Positions 50,607 to 59,345 of a DNA stretch of 64,000 nucleotides are shown here, one piece after another. Both the position numbers and the translations under genes were made by a program. This stretch comes from Ravibacter sp964559125 (GTDB lineage Bacteria > Bacteroidota > Bacteroidia > Cytophagales > Spirosomataceae), in assembly GCA_964559125.1 (NCBI GenBank), contig CAZLGW010000009.1, positions 62,001 through 126,000 of the forward strand. The letters are read 5' to 3'. The notes below the pieces were generated by a model. It searched no databases. It was not told where the DNA came from and saw only the letters and a list, made by a program, of their open reading frames with translations. Position 1 is the first letter of the stretch; each line of letters begins with the position of its first letter.

Positions 50607-52427
50607 TTGGAGCCTTTTGTAAAAACGCCTAAAGTACATGTATTGTTTGAAGCTGCCTGGGAAGTATGTAACCAAGTCGGCGGTATTTATACAGTTATCC
50701 GAACCAAGGTACCTTCAATGGTCGAGAAATGGGGAGAAAACTATTTTTTGCTCGGCCCGTACTTTCAGGGCAAGGCTGCTTCCGAATTTGAACCTATAGC
50801 CGACTGGGGCGATTCCCCGGCCGGCAAAGCCGCCAAAAAGCTGAAGGAAAGCGGGGTGGACGTTTATTATGGTTACTGGCTCGTGACCGGCAAGCCAAGG
50901 GTAATACTCTTTGATTTCAATTCGATCCGGTCCCGGCTGGAATCAATTAAGTTCAGCCTGTGGGAAGATCACAGGATCTCGACGCTGAATTCGGAAGATC
51001 TTGTCAACCAGGTGGTTCTTTTCGGGGATTGTATCAGGGAATATCTTAAGATTTATTGCGCCGATAATCACAAAAAGCAGGAAATCTCTACCCAGTTTCA
51101 TGAATGGATGGCGAGCAGTTCCCTGCCCGGCATAATGAAGAGTGAGACACCCATGGCATCGACCTTCACTACCCACGCTACGATGCTCGGAAGGTACCTG
51201 GCGCAGAACGAGGATGACTTTTACAGCAAACTCCCGTTTTTTAACTGGGAACAGGAAGCCAGGAACTACGGGATCGAGGCACAGGCCGGGATCGAAAGGC
51301 AGGCTGCGCAAAGCGCCCATGTACTGACTACGGTAAGCGACGTGACCGCACGCGAATGCGAGGTTTTCCTCGGGCGGAAACCGGACCTCGTAACGCCAAA
51401 CGGGCTTAACGTTCAGCGATTCCAGGCCGACCATGAATTTCACAACCTCCACGTAAAGTATAAGGAGCGGATCCATGAGTTTGTCATGGGCCATTTTTTC
51501 CAGAGCTACAGCTTCGATCTTGACAAATGCCTGTACTTTTTCACTTCCGGCCGCTTTGAATTCAGCAATAAGGGTTATGACCTGACCCTCGAGGCTATGG
51601 CTCGTCTCAACTGGAAGATGGTCCAGGCCGGGATGGACACCACGGTGGTGCTGTTTATCGTTACCAAGCAGCCTTACCATTCCATCAATCCCGATGTGCT
51701 CCAGTCGAGGGCCGTGCTGGAAGAAATCCGCCAGACCTCTACCGCTATCGAAAAGCAGGTCGGTGAAAGATTGTTTCTTTCGGCCGCTTCAGGCGACGAT
51801 ACGCACCTCCCCGATCTCAACCAGTTCGTAGACGAATACTGGCGCCTGAGGCTCAGGAGGACCATCCAAACCTGGAAGACCTCCCGCAAACCGGCCTTCG
51901 TTACCCACGACCTGATCAACCGGGACGCCATTGTAGACTATTGCGAAAAGGCAGGACTGACCAACAACGAGCAGGATCGTGTTAAAATAGTATATCACCC
52001 CGACTTTGTCACTTATACCAACCCACTCTTCGGGCTGGATTACGGCCAGTTTGTGAGAGGCTGCCACCTGGGGGTTTTTCCAAGCTACTACGAACCCTGG
52101 GGCTACACCCCGCTGGAGTGTGTTGTCAGGGGCGTGCCTACGGTTACGAGCGACCTGTCAGGATTCGGTGACTACATCATGCAGATCATGCGGGACTACG
52201 AAAACAGGGGTATCTACGTAATCAACCGCAAATCGCAGAGCTTTTCTGAAGCAGCCGAGCAGATGGCCAGCATCCTTTTCCGGTTTGTGAAGCTCACCCG
52301 GCGCGAAAGGATCAACCAGCGCAACCGCGTAGAGAATATCGCCGATGTTTTCGACTGGCTCAGCTTACGTTCCTACTATGATACCGCCCATGATCTGGCG
52401 CTGCGACGGAAAAAACCCACAGCCTGA
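50607..52427 (+). CDS. Glycogen synthase, GT3 type
   Basis: This 606-residue protein has the GT3 start VHVLFEAAWEVCNQVGGIYTVI, which is the eukaryotic-type (GYS) synthase found in Bacteroidota rather than the GlgA type. Later blocks are TTHATMLGRYLAQ, VTPNGLNVQRF, FPSYYEPWGYTPLECVVRG and SDLSGFGDYI. It transfers glucose to glycogen. The start is TTG at 50607: the preceding in-frame codon run meets a stop (near 50589) with no ATG. A hairpin with a T-run follows at 52455-52482. Neighbours on the plus strand are unrelated. Confidence 0.92.
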   Translation: MEPFVKTPKVHVLFEAAWEVCNQVGGIYTVIRTKVPSMVEKWGENYFLLGPYFQGKAASEFEPIADWGDSPAGKAAKKLKESGVDVYYGYWLVTGKPRVILFDFNSIRSRLESIKFSLWEDHRISTLNSEDLVNQVVLFGDCIREYLKIYCADNHKKQEISTQFHEWMASSSLPGIMKSETPMASTFTTHATMLGRYLAQNEDDFYSKLPFFNWEQEARNYGIEAQAGIERQAAQSAHVLTTVSDVTARECEVFLGRKPDLVTPNGLNVQRFQADHEFHNLHVKYKERIHEFVMGHFFQSYSFDLDKCLYFFTSGRFEFSNKGYDLTLEAMARLNWKMVQAGMDTTVVLFIVTKQPYHSINPDVLQSRAVLEEIRQTSTAIEKQVGERLFLSAASGDDTHLPDLNQFVDEYWRLRLRRTIQTWKTSRKPAFVTHDLINRDAIVDYCEKAGLTNNEQDRVKIVYHPDFVTYTNPLFGLDYGQFVRGCHLGVFPSYYEPWGYTPLECVVRGVPTVTSDLSGFGDYIMQIMRDYENRGIYVINRKSQSFSEAAEQMASILFRFVKLTRRERINQRNRVENIADVFDWLSLRSYYDTAHDLALRRKKPTA

Positions 52428-52454
52428 CCCTACCCTGTAATTTTCCGTCTGACA

Positions 52455-52482
52455 GACCCGGGATAAGAGGGTCCATTTTTTT
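52455..52482 (+). terminator. Terminator after glycogen synthase
   Basis: GACCC (52455-52459) pairs with GGGTC (52469-52473) over a 9-nt loop and is followed by ATTTTTTT. The stem is short but correctly placed 28 bp after the stop at 52427. Confidence 0.5.
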
Positions 52483-52490
52483 GTGATTAA

Positions 52491-52545
52491 TTTTGACTAA
52501 TTACAAATTAAGCCTACTTTTGCTCACGCTTGTAATTAGTCTAAA
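52491..52545 (+). promoter_or_regulatory. Promoter and flanking dyad upstream of the heme-uptake receptor
   Basis: TTTG (52492-52495), a 19-nt spacer and TACTTTTG (52515-52522) form a near-ideal Bacteroidota promoter. Two 12-bp arms, GACTAATTACAA (52495-52506) and TTGTAATTAGTC (52530-52541), are perfect inverses and bracket the -7 element. A dimeric repressor could bind both. The half-site resembles BlaI/MecI-type operators (ATTACA/TGTAAT), but no such regulator is encoded nearby. Confidence 0.6.
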
Positions 52546-52634
52546 TACGATGTGTGAGGGACCCGGCTCTCCACTTTTGTTTTCCCGGATACTTACAATG
52601 TATCAGATCATAATGTTCATCATTTGCTGTTACT

Positions 52635-54953
52635 ATGATTAAGCATTATACAGCCAAACGGGTGCTTTTTCCTTTTATCATCTGTCTGGCAACCTTATAT
52701 TCCCCGTTGGTTTCAGCACAGACGGGGTCGGTCAGAGGCGCTGTCCATCTGCCTGACGGCTCTCCCGCTGCATTTGCATCGGTAGTCTGCCGGTCGGCCA
52801 ATCAGCAGACTGTAGCCAACGACAAAGGCGAGTTTTCCTTCACCGGCCTGCAGACAGGCAACCATCGTTTCGTTTTTAAGATGCTGGGCCATGAAAGTCC
52901 CGAAGATTCCGTACTGGTAAGCGAAGGCCAGACCAGCTTCATAAGCGGGTTGCTCGACTTAAAACCCGGAGAACTCAACGAGGTGGTGGTTACAGGACAA
53001 TCTGAGCCGATGACCCTGAAAAACTCTGTTTACCAGATACGGATGATCAGCTCCGAAAAGATCAGGCTCCGGGGCGCTACCAACATACAGACCGTGCTCA
53101 ATACCGAGCTCGGGATCAGGTTGTCTAACGATATGGCCCTCGGGACAACGGATGTAGAACTGCTCGGGATGTCGGGTCAGCGGGTCAAAGTACTTCTCGA
53201 CGGCATTCCGCTCCTGGACAGGGGCGAGATCAGGGAAAGCATCGGGCAGATAGACATCAATACCATCGACCGGATAGAGATCGTCGAGGGCCCCATGTCG
53301 GTGATCTACGGTACCGACGCCCTGGCCGGTGTGATCAATATCATTACCAAGAAAGGCAGCGGAGCAAAAAGCCTGCAGATCACGACAAGAATACAGGAAG
53401 AAACCGCCAATGACGAATATGCATTCCTGAAAGGGGCGGGTGTGCACAACGAAAACCTCAACGTCACTTTCCGTAACAGCCCGTGGGAAATTTCCGCAGG
53501 CGTAACCCGCAATAACTTTGGCGGCTGGCAAGGGAACAATACCGGAAGGGCCAAATCCTGGATGCCCAAGGATCAACTGTTGGGTACGGCCTCCCTAGGC
53601 TACAGAAGCGATAAACTGACTCTTTGGTACCGGTTTAACGGAACCGATGAAGACCTGAACAAGCTGGGGAATATTGTGCCGGAGGGGACTCAACAGACCC
53701 CCATTGCTACTGACCAGAAATTTACTACTTGGCGTTTGTTTCACCAGGTTCAGGCGGATTATAAAGTCAACGACAAGCTGACTGTCAACGTGGCAGGCTC
53801 CTACACAGACTATTCGAGAAAGACATTAACCACCAATACCAACTTCAACACCGGCCGCACCACCCTCAGCCTTGCGGACGGCAGCCAGGATAAAAGCAAC
53901 TTCGGCTCGGCATTCGGCCGTACGATCATCAGCTACAAGCCCGGCGCGGCGGTGCTGCTGATGGGCGGTGTTGAATACAATTTCAACGACGCTACGGGGG
54001 CACGTATCGAGGGATCGCCCGTTATTCATGATTACGCTGCTTTCCTTACTCCCGAAATCAGGCTTGCCAACGACAAGATCAACCTGCGTCCGGGCGTCAG
54101 GTTCATCCACAACTCGGTGTATGATGCGCCACCGGCGATCCCGAGCATCAACGCCAAGCTGAAGCTTTCACCCAAAGCCGACCTGCGTGTAGCTTACTCC
54201 AAAGGTTTCAGGGCCCCTACCCTGCGTGAGCTCTACTTCTGGTTTTTCGATGCCTCCCATTCTATGAAAGGAAATCCTGATCTGAAAGCGGAATCGTCGA
54301 ACAGCCTCAATGCTTCGCTGAACTTAACCCTGATGCAGTCAAAAGACCTGGTACTGGAGGCGGTCGCAGGCGGGTTTTATAATAAGTTCCGCGATTTCAT
54401 CGACCTGGCTGTTGACCCTAAAAACGTGAATATATATTCCTATTTCAATATCAACAAGTCGCAAACCGCGGGAGGAAGCCTCAATACGAAGCTTTTCTGG
54501 AAAGCGCTCCACGCGAATGCAGGAGTCCAACTGACCGGGCTCTATAATGAAGTGCTCGCCGGCGATCCCGGGCTGGATCTTCCTGAACTGAACTGGACGC
54601 CCGAAGTGAACGCAAATCTTATCTATAGTTTCGCTCCCATCCGTACCAGCTTAAACCTCAGCTACAAGTATACTGGTGTCCGCCCGAGGTACCAGCAGGT
54701 GGGAAACGATGCATCAGGCGGGGTCGTACTAACCAAAACAGGATCGTTTCATATGGCGGACTTCACCGCGAACAAAGTTTTCGGAAAAAGCCTTACCGTA
54801 AATGCCGGGATAAGAAATTTGTTTAACGTAACCTCGCTCACCAACACCGCCGGCTCGGGTGGAACCGGCCATAGTACTTCGGGGCCGCTACCCATGTCAT
54901 ACGGACGGTCGTACTTCCTCGGAATTCAATATAGCCTGAATGTACTTCAATAA
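52635..54953 (+). CDS. TonB-dependent outer-membrane receptor, heme/siderophore type
   Basis: This 772-residue protein has a signal peptide ending VSAQ, then a carboxypeptidase-regulatory-like domain (SVRGAVHLPDGSPAAFASVV), a plug (NSVYQIRMISSEKIRLRGATN; IDRIEIVEGPMSVIYGTDALAGV) and a barrel with the FRAPTLRELYF block typical of hemin/siderophore receptors. It lacks the STN domain and SusC box. HmuY follows by 30 bp, so this is likely the heme-uptake barrel (HmuR-like). The outer-membrane energy comes from TonB, not encoded here. Confidence 0.9.
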   Translation: MIKHYTAKRVLFPFIICLATLYSPLVSAQTGSVRGAVHLPDGSPAAFASVVCRSANQQTVANDKGEFSFTGLQTGNHRFVFKMLGHESPEDSVLVSEGQTSFISGLLDLKPGELNEVVVTGQSEPMTLKNSVYQIRMISSEKIRLRGATNIQTVLNTELGIRLSNDMALGTTDVELLGMSGQRVKVLLDGIPLLDRGEIRESIGQIDINTIDRIEIVEGPMSVIYGTDALAGVINIITKKGSGAKSLQITTRIQEETANDEYAFLKGAGVHNENLNVTFRNSPWEISAGVTRNNFGGWQGNNTGRAKSWMPKDQLLGTASLGYRSDKLTLWYRFNGTDEDLNKLGNIVPEGTQQTPIATDQKFTTWRLFHQVQADYKVNDKLTVNVAGSYTDYSRKTLTTNTNFNTGRTTLSLADGSQDKSNFGSAFGRTIISYKPGAAVLLMGGVEYNFNDATGARIEGSPVIHDYAAFLTPEIRLANDKINLRPGVRFIHNSVYDAPPAIPSINAKLKLSPKADLRVAYSKGFRAPTLRELYFWFFDASHSMKGNPDLKAESSNSLNASLNLTLMQSKDLVLEAVAGGFYNKFRDFIDLAVDPKNVNIYSYFNINKSQTAGGSLNTKLFWKALHANAGVQLTGLYNEVLAGDPGLDLPELNWTPEVNANLIYSFAPIRTSLNLSYKYTGVRPRYQQVGNDASGGVVLTKTGSFHMADFTANKVFGKSLTVNAGIRNLFNVTSLTNTAGSGGTGHSTSGPLPMSYGRSYFLGIQYSLNVLQ

Positions 54954-54983
54954 TAACCAACAATTTATCAATCATATATTCTA

Positions 54984-56351
54984 ATGAAAACCTTAATTGC
55001 AAGATTCTTTTTTGTGTGTTTGCTCGTGAGTTTTGTAAATGCCTGCAAAGAAGACGAGCCACCTTTGCCGGACAACCTGATAGCATTTGAAACGGATGCT
55101 GCAGGTATCGAAGACGATGAGTCCGAGGCTGACCTGAATATTACCCTGAGCCGGGCAGAAACCAAACCGGTAGAAGTAGTTTTGAATGTAGTGGCGACGA
55201 AGCTCTCCTACGACCAGGAGTATACGACAACGCCTGCAGTCAACAACGGCGAAATAAAGCTCACTATTCCTGCCGGTCAGGCTTCAGCCAAGATCAAGGT
55301 AAGCAAAAAAGCAGGAGCTGTGCTGAACGGGGATGAAAAGCTTAATTTCAAGATCGCTTCCGCTACCTCTCCCGTGCTTTTGGGCGCAAAAACAGAGCTT
55401 AACCTGTCTTTCGCCGCTATCGTATCCGAAGAGGGCTCGCTTATCGTCTCAGGCGCGACAGAAGAATCACCGTATACTAACTCAGTTTACGTCGACATGA
55501 GCGGCAACAAAATGACGCCGGTAGACCGCAAGAGCTGGAACCTGGGCTTTTATACAGGTTCAGAATTCAGGGTGGTCATCAACCCGGGATACCAGGCAAC
55601 GGCTAAAGCGATCGATAAGACGGATCTGGCCGCCGTTACCTTAGCCGATACCGCCGACGTTGAGCTTACATTCGCTATCGGTGAAGGAAGTATAGACCTT
55701 GTTGACGACTGGACCGGCGACCTGACCAAAACCGCAATTGCCGAGGTATCGGCTACCGACGCCAACAATAAAGTGCACCTGGTTTCATTTGAGGACAGCA
55801 AAGCCAAAGACAAATGGTTTAAAGTGAGAGTAACCAGGAACGGCTCGGGCTACAAGGTGCAATACGCCAGGATAGGTGAAACCACCATTAAAACACTCGA
55901 TATCACCAAAGACCCTGAGTATAATTTCATATTCGCTTCGCTTGAAACCGACAAGGTCGTTTCTGCCGAGCCGCGTAAAGGCAGCTGGGATTTCCAGTGG
56001 GCTTACAGCACCTATAATTCAGGATTGGATACACCTTACTGGTTCCAGGATTTTATCCTCATCAACCACCTCGCAGGTGTTGAGGCTGCCGAAGTGATGA
56101 TTTCCTCAACAGTGACTTACGCCAATTTCACCAAAGCCAACGCTACGGCACTTACCTTATCCAAAAACCGGGATGCGATCGGCTCGAAATGGCGTTCGGG
56201 CGGCGGGCCCTCTTCCGGACCGGCGGTTAGGACAGACCGGTTCTATGTAGTCAAAGACCCTACCGGAAACTACTACAAACTACGGTTTACATCGCTGGGC
56301 GCTGACGGTAAGAGAGGAAATCCGGAATTTGACTATGTGCTGCTTCAATAG
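54984..56351 (+). CDS. HmuY-family heme-binding lipoprotein with N-terminal Calx-beta-like domain
   Basis: This 455-residue protein has a lipoprotein signal (LVSFVNACKED). Residues about 28-150 resemble a Calx-beta repeat (DDESEADLNITLSRAETKPVEV). Residues about 160-455 form the HmuY domain: NSVYVDMSGNKMTPVDRKSWNLGFY, SWDFQWAYSTYN, and the closing YYKLRFTSLGADGKRGNPEF. HmuY takes heme and hands it to its TonB receptor, which is encoded upstream. Classical HmuY proteins are about 200 residues, so this is a longer two-domain form. A strong terminator follows at 56379-56417. Confidence 0.88.
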   Translation: MKTLIARFFFVCLLVSFVNACKEDEPPLPDNLIAFETDAAGIEDDESEADLNITLSRAETKPVEVVLNVVATKLSYDQEYTTTPAVNNGEIKLTIPAGQASAKIKVSKKAGAVLNGDEKLNFKIASATSPVLLGAKTELNLSFAAIVSEEGSLIVSGATEESPYTNSVYVDMSGNKMTPVDRKSWNLGFYTGSEFRVVINPGYQATAKAIDKTDLAAVTLADTADVELTFAIGEGSIDLVDDWTGDLTKTAIAEVSATDANNKVHLVSFEDSKAKDKWFKVRVTRNGSGYKVQYARIGETTIKTLDITKDPEYNFIFASLETDKVVSAEPRKGSWDFQWAYSTYNSGLDTPYWFQDFILINHLAGVEAAEVMISSTVTYANFTKANATALTLSKNRDAIGSKWRSGGGPSSGPAVRTDRFYVVKDPTGNYYKLRFTSLGADGKRGNPEFDYVLLQ

Positions 56352-56378
56352 TGGCGGAATAAACCCGGATTCAGGGAA

Positions 56379-56417
56379 AAACGGGAGGCGGAACAGGTTC
56401 TGCCTCCCGTTTCTTTG
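56379..56417 (+). terminator. Terminator of the heme-uptake operon
   Basis: AAACGGGAGGC (56379-56389) pairs perfectly with GCCTCCCGTTT (56402-56412) across a 12-nt loop, followed by a short T-rich stretch. It ends 8 bp before the putative start of the EamA gene. Confidence 0.8.
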
Positions 56418-56425
56418 TACTGAAA

Positions 56426-57379
56426 ATGTCAAATCCATACATTTGTCCCGTCGCATTCGTTAACGGGTTTTCATTGAAAATATCATACAACAAAGCGTTT
56501 CTGGTAAACGGCTCCTTTCTCATGCTGGGCGCGTGCATCGCTTTTTCGGTGATGGTAGCCTCATCCCAAATACTGGGAAAGTACTACGATACAGCGCAGC
56601 AGGTTTTCTTCAGGAATGTTACGGGCACAGTCTTTGTGATGGTAAGCCTGATCCGCCGTCCCGCACAGCAAAAGGGCGGGAAGCCTTTTCTGCTCCTATC
56701 GCGCGGAATTATCGGAACCCTGTCTCTATACCTGCTATTCTACGCGATCAGTACGCTGGGTATGGCGAGATCCATCACCTACCAGTATACGTATCCTTTG
56801 TTTATGGCAATATTCTCCTATTTTCTTTTTAAAGAAGCCCCTTCAAAAAGAGAAATTGCCGCTATACTTGCCGGTATGACCGGCGTCTGGCTGATATTCC
56901 GGCCCGACATACAAATCCCTCTGAAAAGTCACCTGATCGGACTTGGCAATGCGCTGCTCACCACGTTTGCCTACCTGGCCATCAAACAGCTTAGCTATTA
57001 CTACGACTCCCGTTATATCGTACTTTCATTCATGCTTAGCGGTATTGTACTGCCCCTCGCTTCTATGGTTGCCGGCAGGTATTTCACATGGAATGATATG
57101 GAATTCCTTCTCGGTCACTTCAGGTGGCCCGACCAGGCGTTCCACTGGATCCTTTTCCTGGTATTAGGGTTGACCGCCCTGGCAGGCCAGGTGCTGATGA
57201 CCAATGCTTTCGCCTACGGCAAAGTCAACCAGGTAGCGCCTATCGGCTATTTCAGCATTCTGTTCTCCACGCTTTTCGGTCTTGCTCTCGGTGAGTCGGC
57301 CCCCTCTCCCGGAGTTATAGCCGGCATGGTCCTGATCGTCGCCGGCGGCATTCTTATCACCGCATTTCCGAAGCGCTAA
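56426..57379 (+). CDS. EamA/DMT-family drug/metabolite transporter
   Basis: This 317-residue protein has about ten hydrophobic segments in two EamA repeats, with RSITYQYTYPLFMAIFSYFLF in the first half and QVAPIGYFSILFSTLFGLALGES in the second. The family exports or imports small metabolites with unknown specificity. The ATG at 56426 lies directly behind a terminator, so a later start (for example 56519, MLGACIAFSVM) would cost most of the first helix; the first 20 residues look unlike the family. The start is uncertain. Confidence 0.88.
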   Translation: MSNPYICPVAFVNGFSLKISYNKAFLVNGSFLMLGACIAFSVMVASSQILGKYYDTAQQVFFRNVTGTVFVMVSLIRRPAQQKGGKPFLLLSRGIIGTLSLYLLFYAISTLGMARSITYQYTYPLFMAIFSYFLFKEAPSKREIAAILAGMTGVWLIFRPDIQIPLKSHLIGLGNALLTTFAYLAIKQLSYYYDSRYIVLSFMLSGIVLPLASMVAGRYFTWNDMEFLLGHFRWPDQAFHWILFLVLGLTALAGQVLMTNAFAYGKVNQVAPIGYFSILFSTLFGLALGESAPSPGVIAGMVLIVAGGILITAFPKR

Positions 57380-57385
57380 GGTCGT

Positions 57386-57416
57386 TTTGACTTTAAAATA
57401 CAATGTATTATATTTA
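57386..57416 (+). promoter_or_regulatory. Promoter with internal dyad upstream of the small secreted protein
   Basis: TTTG (57386-57389), 19 nt, then TATATTTA (57409-57416, one change from TAnnTTTG). Between them lies a perfect dyad AATACA-a-TGTATT (57397-57409) that could bind a repressor. The ATG follows at 57449. Confidence 0.45.
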
Positions 57417-57448
57417 ACATCCTATGCAACTAATCATTCCGTCACACC

Positions 57449-57757
57449 ATGAAATTATACCTGCTGACTATTCCCGCCATGTTGCTTCTTTCTCCTCTTT
57501 CTGTCAGCGCGCAGGAGGATGTCCGTGTGCTGCACCGGAAACTGAAATCTGAAATAGAGAAGTCCTATAAAAGCAAGGCCATCACCCAAAATGAATACAA
57601 CAAGATGATGGAAGAGCACCGGGTCATCAACAAGACCATCGAGCTTGCCCTGGTAGACGGGCATCTTTCACCGGACGAAAAAAATAAAATACTCGGCAAA
57701 ATCAACCGTTCCAAAAAGAGGCTGATCCGGTATAAGAATAACAATGAAGTATACTAA
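57449..57757 (+). CDS. Small secreted charged helical protein, function unknown
   Basis: This 102-residue protein has a clear signal peptide (MLLLSPLSVSAQ). The mature part is rich in Lys/Glu and Asn and reads as two or three amphipathic helices (RKLKSEIEKSYKSKAITQNEYNKM; DGHLSPDEKNKILGKINR). No family is recognised. Its stop is 9 bp from the sulfatase start, so the two are one transcription unit, and it may be an accessory of that enzyme (inference). Confidence 0.8.
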   Translation: MKLYLLTIPAMLLLSPLSVSAQEDVRVLHRKLKSEIEKSYKSKAITQNEYNKMMEEHRVINKTIELALVDGHLSPDEKNKILGKINRSKKRLIRYKNNNEVY

Positions 57758-57766
57758 ACCGGAAAT

Positions 57767-59230
57767 ATGAAATTTCACATTCCAAACCAGACAGCCTTTC
57801 GACTGGTAATTTTCACCTGGTTCCTGGCGGCAGGGGCCGGCGATATCTACGGACAACCGGCCCTTGATCGCAGCCGTCCCAATATTATTTTCATCCTTGC
57901 CGACGATCTGGGTTATGGCGATGTGGGGTTCAACGGGCAGCAAAAAATAAAAACACCGAACCTGGATAAACTGGCCGGCGAAGGGTTGCGCTTCACGCGG
58001 TTTTATGCCGGGACCAGCGTATGCGCTCCTTCCAGGTCCTCGCTGATGTCAGGGCTGCATACCGGACATACCTACATAAGGGGCAATAAAAAAGCTGAGC
58101 CCGAAGGGCAGCAGCCGATCGCAGACAGCGTGGTCACGGTGGCCGAATTGCTTCGTGAAAGCGGCTACGTAACGGCTGCATTCGGGAAGTGGGGACTGGG
58201 AGGGCCCGGCACCGAAGGAGACCCGATTCGCCAGGGTTTTGACCGGTTTTACGGGTTCATTTGCCAGTCGCTGGCTCACCGGTACTACCCGGCCCATTTG
58301 TGGGACAATGAAAAAAAAGTATTGCTGGAGGCCAATGAAAACCTGAGAAAAAAGGTAGTGTATGCGCCGGACCTGATCCAGCACAACGCGCTGGAGTTTG
58401 TTACTTCGCACGACGGGAAAAAGCCCTTTTTCATGTTTCTACCCTACATTTTGCCGCATGCCGAGCTTGTAGCGCCCGACGATTCGCTTCTGCAATACTA
58501 TAAGGGCAGATTCCCTGAAACTCCTTTCACCGGAAATGATTACGGCCCGGATGCTACTAAAGGCGGGTATGCCTCACAGGCTATTCCTCATGCTACATTT
58601 GCTGCCATGGTGGCCCGCCTGGATATGTACGTAGGGCAAATTGTAGCAGCATTGCGTAAAAACGGTCTTGACAAAAATACACTGATCATATTCTCCAGCG
58701 ACAACGGCCCTCATCTCGAGGCCGGGGCAGATCCGGTTTTCTTTAATAGCAGCGGCGGATTCCGCGGCTTCAAGCGCGACCTGTACGAAGGCGGGATCCG
58801 GGTACCGACCCTGGCATACTGGCCGGGTGTCGTAAAGCCGGGCGTCAGCCATCATGCAGGTGCATTCTGGGATATCCTCCCCACATTTACGGAACTGGCA
58901 GGAATAAAGAAACACCACCCGACCGACGGCATCTCGCTGGTCCCGACCTTACTGGGAAAAGGTAACCAACCCGTACATGACTATCTGTACTGGGAGTTTC
59001 ACGAACAGGGTGGCCGCCAGGCCTTAAGCCAGGGCAACTGGAAAGCCGTACGGCTCTATGTCAATAACCCGGCCCGGACAACAATCGAGCTATATGATCT
59101 TTCAAAAGATCCGGGAGAATCCAACAACCTGGCCGAAGCCTATCCTGAAAAAACGGCTGAACTCGCCAGGCTAATGGACCGGGCACGCCGGCCCTCGGCA
59201 TTATTCCCGTTTGGCAGTGAGAGGAAGTAG
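57767..59230 (+). CDS. Formylglycine-dependent sulfatase (S1 family), secreted
   Basis: This 487-residue protein has a signal region (residues 1-30). Features are NIIFILADDLGYGD, the activation motif CAPSR at Cys86, GKWGLGGPG, and SSDNGPHLEAG. It should hydrolyse sulfate esters in the periplasm. The CAPSR form and the FKRDLYEGGIRVP block are like many Bacteroidota and planctomycete arylsulfatases A. No activating enzyme is in the window. It lies in a unit with the small protein upstream. Confidence 0.93.
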   Translation: MKFHIPNQTAFRLVIFTWFLAAGAGDIYGQPALDRSRPNIIFILADDLGYGDVGFNGQQKIKTPNLDKLAGEGLRFTRFYAGTSVCAPSRSSLMSGLHTGHTYIRGNKKAEPEGQQPIADSVVTVAELLRESGYVTAAFGKWGLGGPGTEGDPIRQGFDRFYGFICQSLAHRYYPAHLWDNEKKVLLEANENLRKKVVYAPDLIQHNALEFVTSHDGKKPFFMFLPYILPHAELVAPDDSLLQYYKGRFPETPFTGNDYGPDATKGGYASQAIPHATFAAMVARLDMYVGQIVAALRKNGLDKNTLIIFSSDNGPHLEAGADPVFFNSSGGFRGFKRDLYEGGIRVPTLAYWPGVVKPGVSHHAGAFWDILPTFTELAGIKKHHPTDGISLVPTLLGKGNQPVHDYLYWEFHEQGGRQALSQGNWKAVRLYVNNPARTTIELYDLSKDPGESNNLAEAYPEKTAELARLMDRARRPSALFPFGSERK

Positions 59231-59292
59231 TGTTGTAGTTACATAAGGTGAATTCCTCCTCGCACTGAAAACGGTATTTTTTGAATACCTTA

Positions 59293-59330
59293 GAGGGCTG
59301 TTGCAACATAAAGAACCCTCGGTAACAGCC
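59293..59330 (+). promoter_or_regulatory. Overlapping inverted repeats ahead of the hydroxyproline epimerase
   Basis: GAGGG (59293-59297) can pair with CCCTC (59316-59320), while GGCTGTT (59296-59302) can pair with AACAGCC (59324-59330). The two stems share bases and exclude each other. They end 15 bp before the ATG at 59346. This could be a small leader switch or chance. Confidence 0.3.
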
Positions 59331-59345
59331 AAGCGAAAAGCTACT

